Below, one piece after another: positions 6,901 through 7,016 of a stretch of 7,016 bases of DNA. The stretch lies in contig CANQCH010000059.1 of assembly GCA_947589165.1 (NCBI GenBank), positions 1 to 7,016 of the forward strand. The letters run 5' to 3'. A model generated the notes under the pieces. It ran no database searches. It was not told the origin of the DNA and worked only from the letters and a program-made list of their open reading frames with translations. Within the stretch, counting starts at the first letter, position 1, and each line of letters opens with the position of its first letter. Origin of the DNA: an uncultured Bacilli bacterium (GTDB taxonomy: Bacteria; Bacillota_I; Bacilli_A; RF39; UBA660). The position numbers were made by a program, and so were the translations under genes.

Positions 6901-7016
6901 TATACATAACATTTATCAGTTCCTGTTACCTTTACTTTGATTCTTTTACTTACATTATTCCATTCTAAAGTACTTTTATTTTCACAATAACTTTTTTCTT
7001 GATTAAAGACATAACT
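3993..7016 (-). CDS. Large GLUG-repeat, glycine-rich and LamG surface-type protein (5' incomplete)
   Basis: The frame is open from the window edge at 7016 to the TAA at 3993-3995, giving 1007 residues with no start visible. My reading finds no ATG, GTG or TTG in frame between 5757 and 7016. The first Met (5754-5756) lies inside a repeat and has no ribosome binding site, so it is not the start. Order of parts: residues 1-45, a segment ending in DKCYVYFD; 50-155, the lead-in common in GLUG proteins (SPYRIRVIEDLVDLA, GTFDGQNKKIDNLYI); 160-469, about ten GLUG-type repeats; 470-540, a closing linker; 541-796, a glycine-rich domain; 800-990, a LamG/concanavalin-like domain. The C-terminus (DELLVWYKFGQ) has no LPXTG motif or membrane segment, so any anchor must be N-terminal or the protein is released. 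The role is inferred as an exported adhesin or glycan-binding protein. Its promoter and N-terminus lie outside the window, and it converges on the hydrolase gene. Confidence 0.88.
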   Translation of the reverse strand, partial: SYVFNQEKSYCENKSTLEWNNVSKRIKVKVTGTDKCYVYFDLEELGTEESPYRIRVIEDLVDLANEVNDGENYAGKIFTLEKDLDFHNPSDYENAYRRDYGDINKNNQDETLIDELTNTEGSGFIPIGNSEENSFQGTFDGQNKKIDNLYINNNLNGFIGLFGFIINAKINNLTISGNITSSISVEAGGFSGAGHNFSIINCQNNVNILGSAGTQSIGGFVGSAGYNNVIKNSKNYGNISNGNNTGGFIGNNAGTTLIDSSQNYGIITNEKGNHAGGLLGRDGDATNSTTIINSHNEGSVTINCQTEGTKFAGGLVGLSYGNLIVNKSYNIGDVIGSPTDKCKYVTGGLLGVNYSSSAFIINSYNAGNVLNKSTANNNTASGILADSYDYTNTYIINSYNVGKIYTNPDSKGGWYTNGFVMGANANSHRTVYINNAYNLGELDGVDKKGVGYLPPAENFTITNTYYRTGTGITASSQGEVATGMDYTQMQTQNFVNTLNNNLATINLGTSLKEINGMGLLGWKLGSDNIPTFDEENIYYPFTGNYQEFITPENGYYQIELWGASGGSRRATSIAGKGAYAKGIIKLVKDEKLYVYVGEYPSYTTGSCLASNPNHAFNGSRDGSCAGGGGATDVRLQGGEWDNFEGLKSRIIVAAGGGGAASIGNAGDGGTLNGLDGVGQDDNPTYYAGKGATQQAYTFGTSYYATCTPGNGYYAGQIGHGGNAGGGSSFISGYYGCDAISSSSTSDKITHTGQPVHYSGKKFSTPFMLAGNTKMPSPNGSTETGHTGNGYAKITLVKNVIEDLSGNGNNGLDYSVSKSSEGYTTSDASKNGYINMGLTNYDFGDSLSFVIRVKFNSLDGTQEFMGNWDAAGGGCAMSDGKLAFAQYILEKNSPNYYGPGYDRTIIEANKWYTIVGTYDGANIKVYVNGEEDASSSVSGQIKPSLAFIALGANPSHTGGLDGSYSYTTFSDALVFDRALTKEEIAKNYANIPNPENKDELLVWYKFGQ
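4047..4619 (-). other. LamG/concanavalin A-like domain of the repeat protein
   Basis: Residues 800-990 of the partial protein match the Laminin_G_3 type (Pfam PF13385) jelly-roll. Its signatures are DLSGNGNNGL (802-811), SFVIRVKFN (847-855), KWYTIVGTYDGANIKVYVNG (909-928) and the closing DALVFDRALTKEEIAKNYA (970-988). Such domains commonly bind carbohydrates or proteins at the cell surface. No ligand can be read from the sequence. Confidence 0.85.
4629..5396 (-). other. Glycine-rich ALK/LTK-like domain of the repeat protein
   Basis: Residues 541-796 follow the Gly_rich pattern (Pfam PF12810). It opens with a beta strand and GYYQIELWGASGG (554-566), then GKGAYAKGIIKL (575-586) and LYVYVGE (592-598). 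Next come CAGGGGATDVRL (624-635), LKSRIIVAAGGGGAA (646-660) and a glycine-rich tract to GGGSSFISG (724-732). It closes with GNGYAKITLV (787-796). Cysteines at 607, 624, 706 and 736 could pair after export. The glycine tracts probably pack as polyglycine-II-like helices, as in animal ALK/LTK; this last point is inference. Confidence 0.8.
5610..6539 (-). repeat. Array of about ten GLUG-type protein repeats
   Basis: Residues 160-469 of the partial protein contain degenerate units of about 28-37 residues. Each has a GG[FL][VIL]G-like start and an I-[IV]-N-S-x-N-x-G-x-[VI] end. Units begin near residues 160, 188, 218, 246, 276, 313, 347, 381, 417 and 447. Clear examples are GGLVG (313-317) with KSYNIGDV (327-334), and GGLLG (347-351) with NSYNAGNV (362-369). 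The family is the GLUG motif (Pfam PF07581), expected to stack as a beta-solenoid. The DNA copies are diverged, so the array is old rather than freshly expanded. Confidence 0.85.

Noticed and set aside
3993..7016. TGA read as Trp (Mycoplasma-type code)
   Set aside because: All four frames are open under the standard bacterial code with no in-frame TGA, all four stops are TAA, and the Trp codons checked in the repeat protein (residues 19, 414, 561) are TGG. FtsZ, FtsA and the hydrolase contain no Trp, so they cannot inform on this.

Overview
This AT-rich window looks like chromosome from a low-GC Bacillota or Mollicutes-related bacterium, plausibly an uncultured gut lineage. The evidence is Gram-positive-type FtsA and FtsZ, strong AAGGAG-type ribosome binding sites, textbook sigma-A promoter boxes and TAA at all four stop codons. 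The finer placement is inference. All four genes read through under the standard bacterial code, and I see no sign of TGA recoding.

Layout. (1) Positions 1-2362, minus strand: a compact ftsA-ftsZ operon. The genes are 11 bp apart, the ftsZ ribosome binding site overlaps the ftsA stop, and a hairpin plus a run of at least 17 T closes the transcript. (2) Positions 2363-2512: a 150-bp divergent intergenic region with a promoter facing each way and a perfect 12-bp palindrome between them. (3) Positions 2513-3961, plus strand: a 482-residue serine hydrolase of the class C beta-lactamase/PBP-like fold. It has no signal peptide and a changed third catalytic motif. (4) Positions 3961-3994: an AT-rich hairpin usable in both directions between convergent genes. 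(5) Positions 3993-7016, minus strand: the 3' part of a large surface-type protein. At least 1007 codons are open to the window edge. It holds a lead-in module, about ten GLUG-type repeats, a glycine-rich ALK/LTK-like domain and a C-terminal LamG/concanavalin-like domain.

How the parts relate. FtsA tethers FtsZ to the membrane for septation, and the two are made from one short transcript. The serine hydrolase fires away from ftsA under a near-consensus promoter, so here ftsAZ is separated from any upstream division and wall (dcw) genes. The repeat protein belongs to a separate transcription unit whose promoter and N-terminus lie outside the window. It looks like an exported adhesin or carbohydrate-binding protein.

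I do not see a clear new multi-gene system. The points most worth attention are the eroded phosphate-binding loops of FtsA, the altered active site of the cytosolic hydrolase, and the true extent and domain architecture of the repeat protein, which an ATG-based gene call would cut by more than 40%. No gene-free stretch exceeds 150 bp, and I saw no RNA genes, CRISPR arrays or mobile elements.
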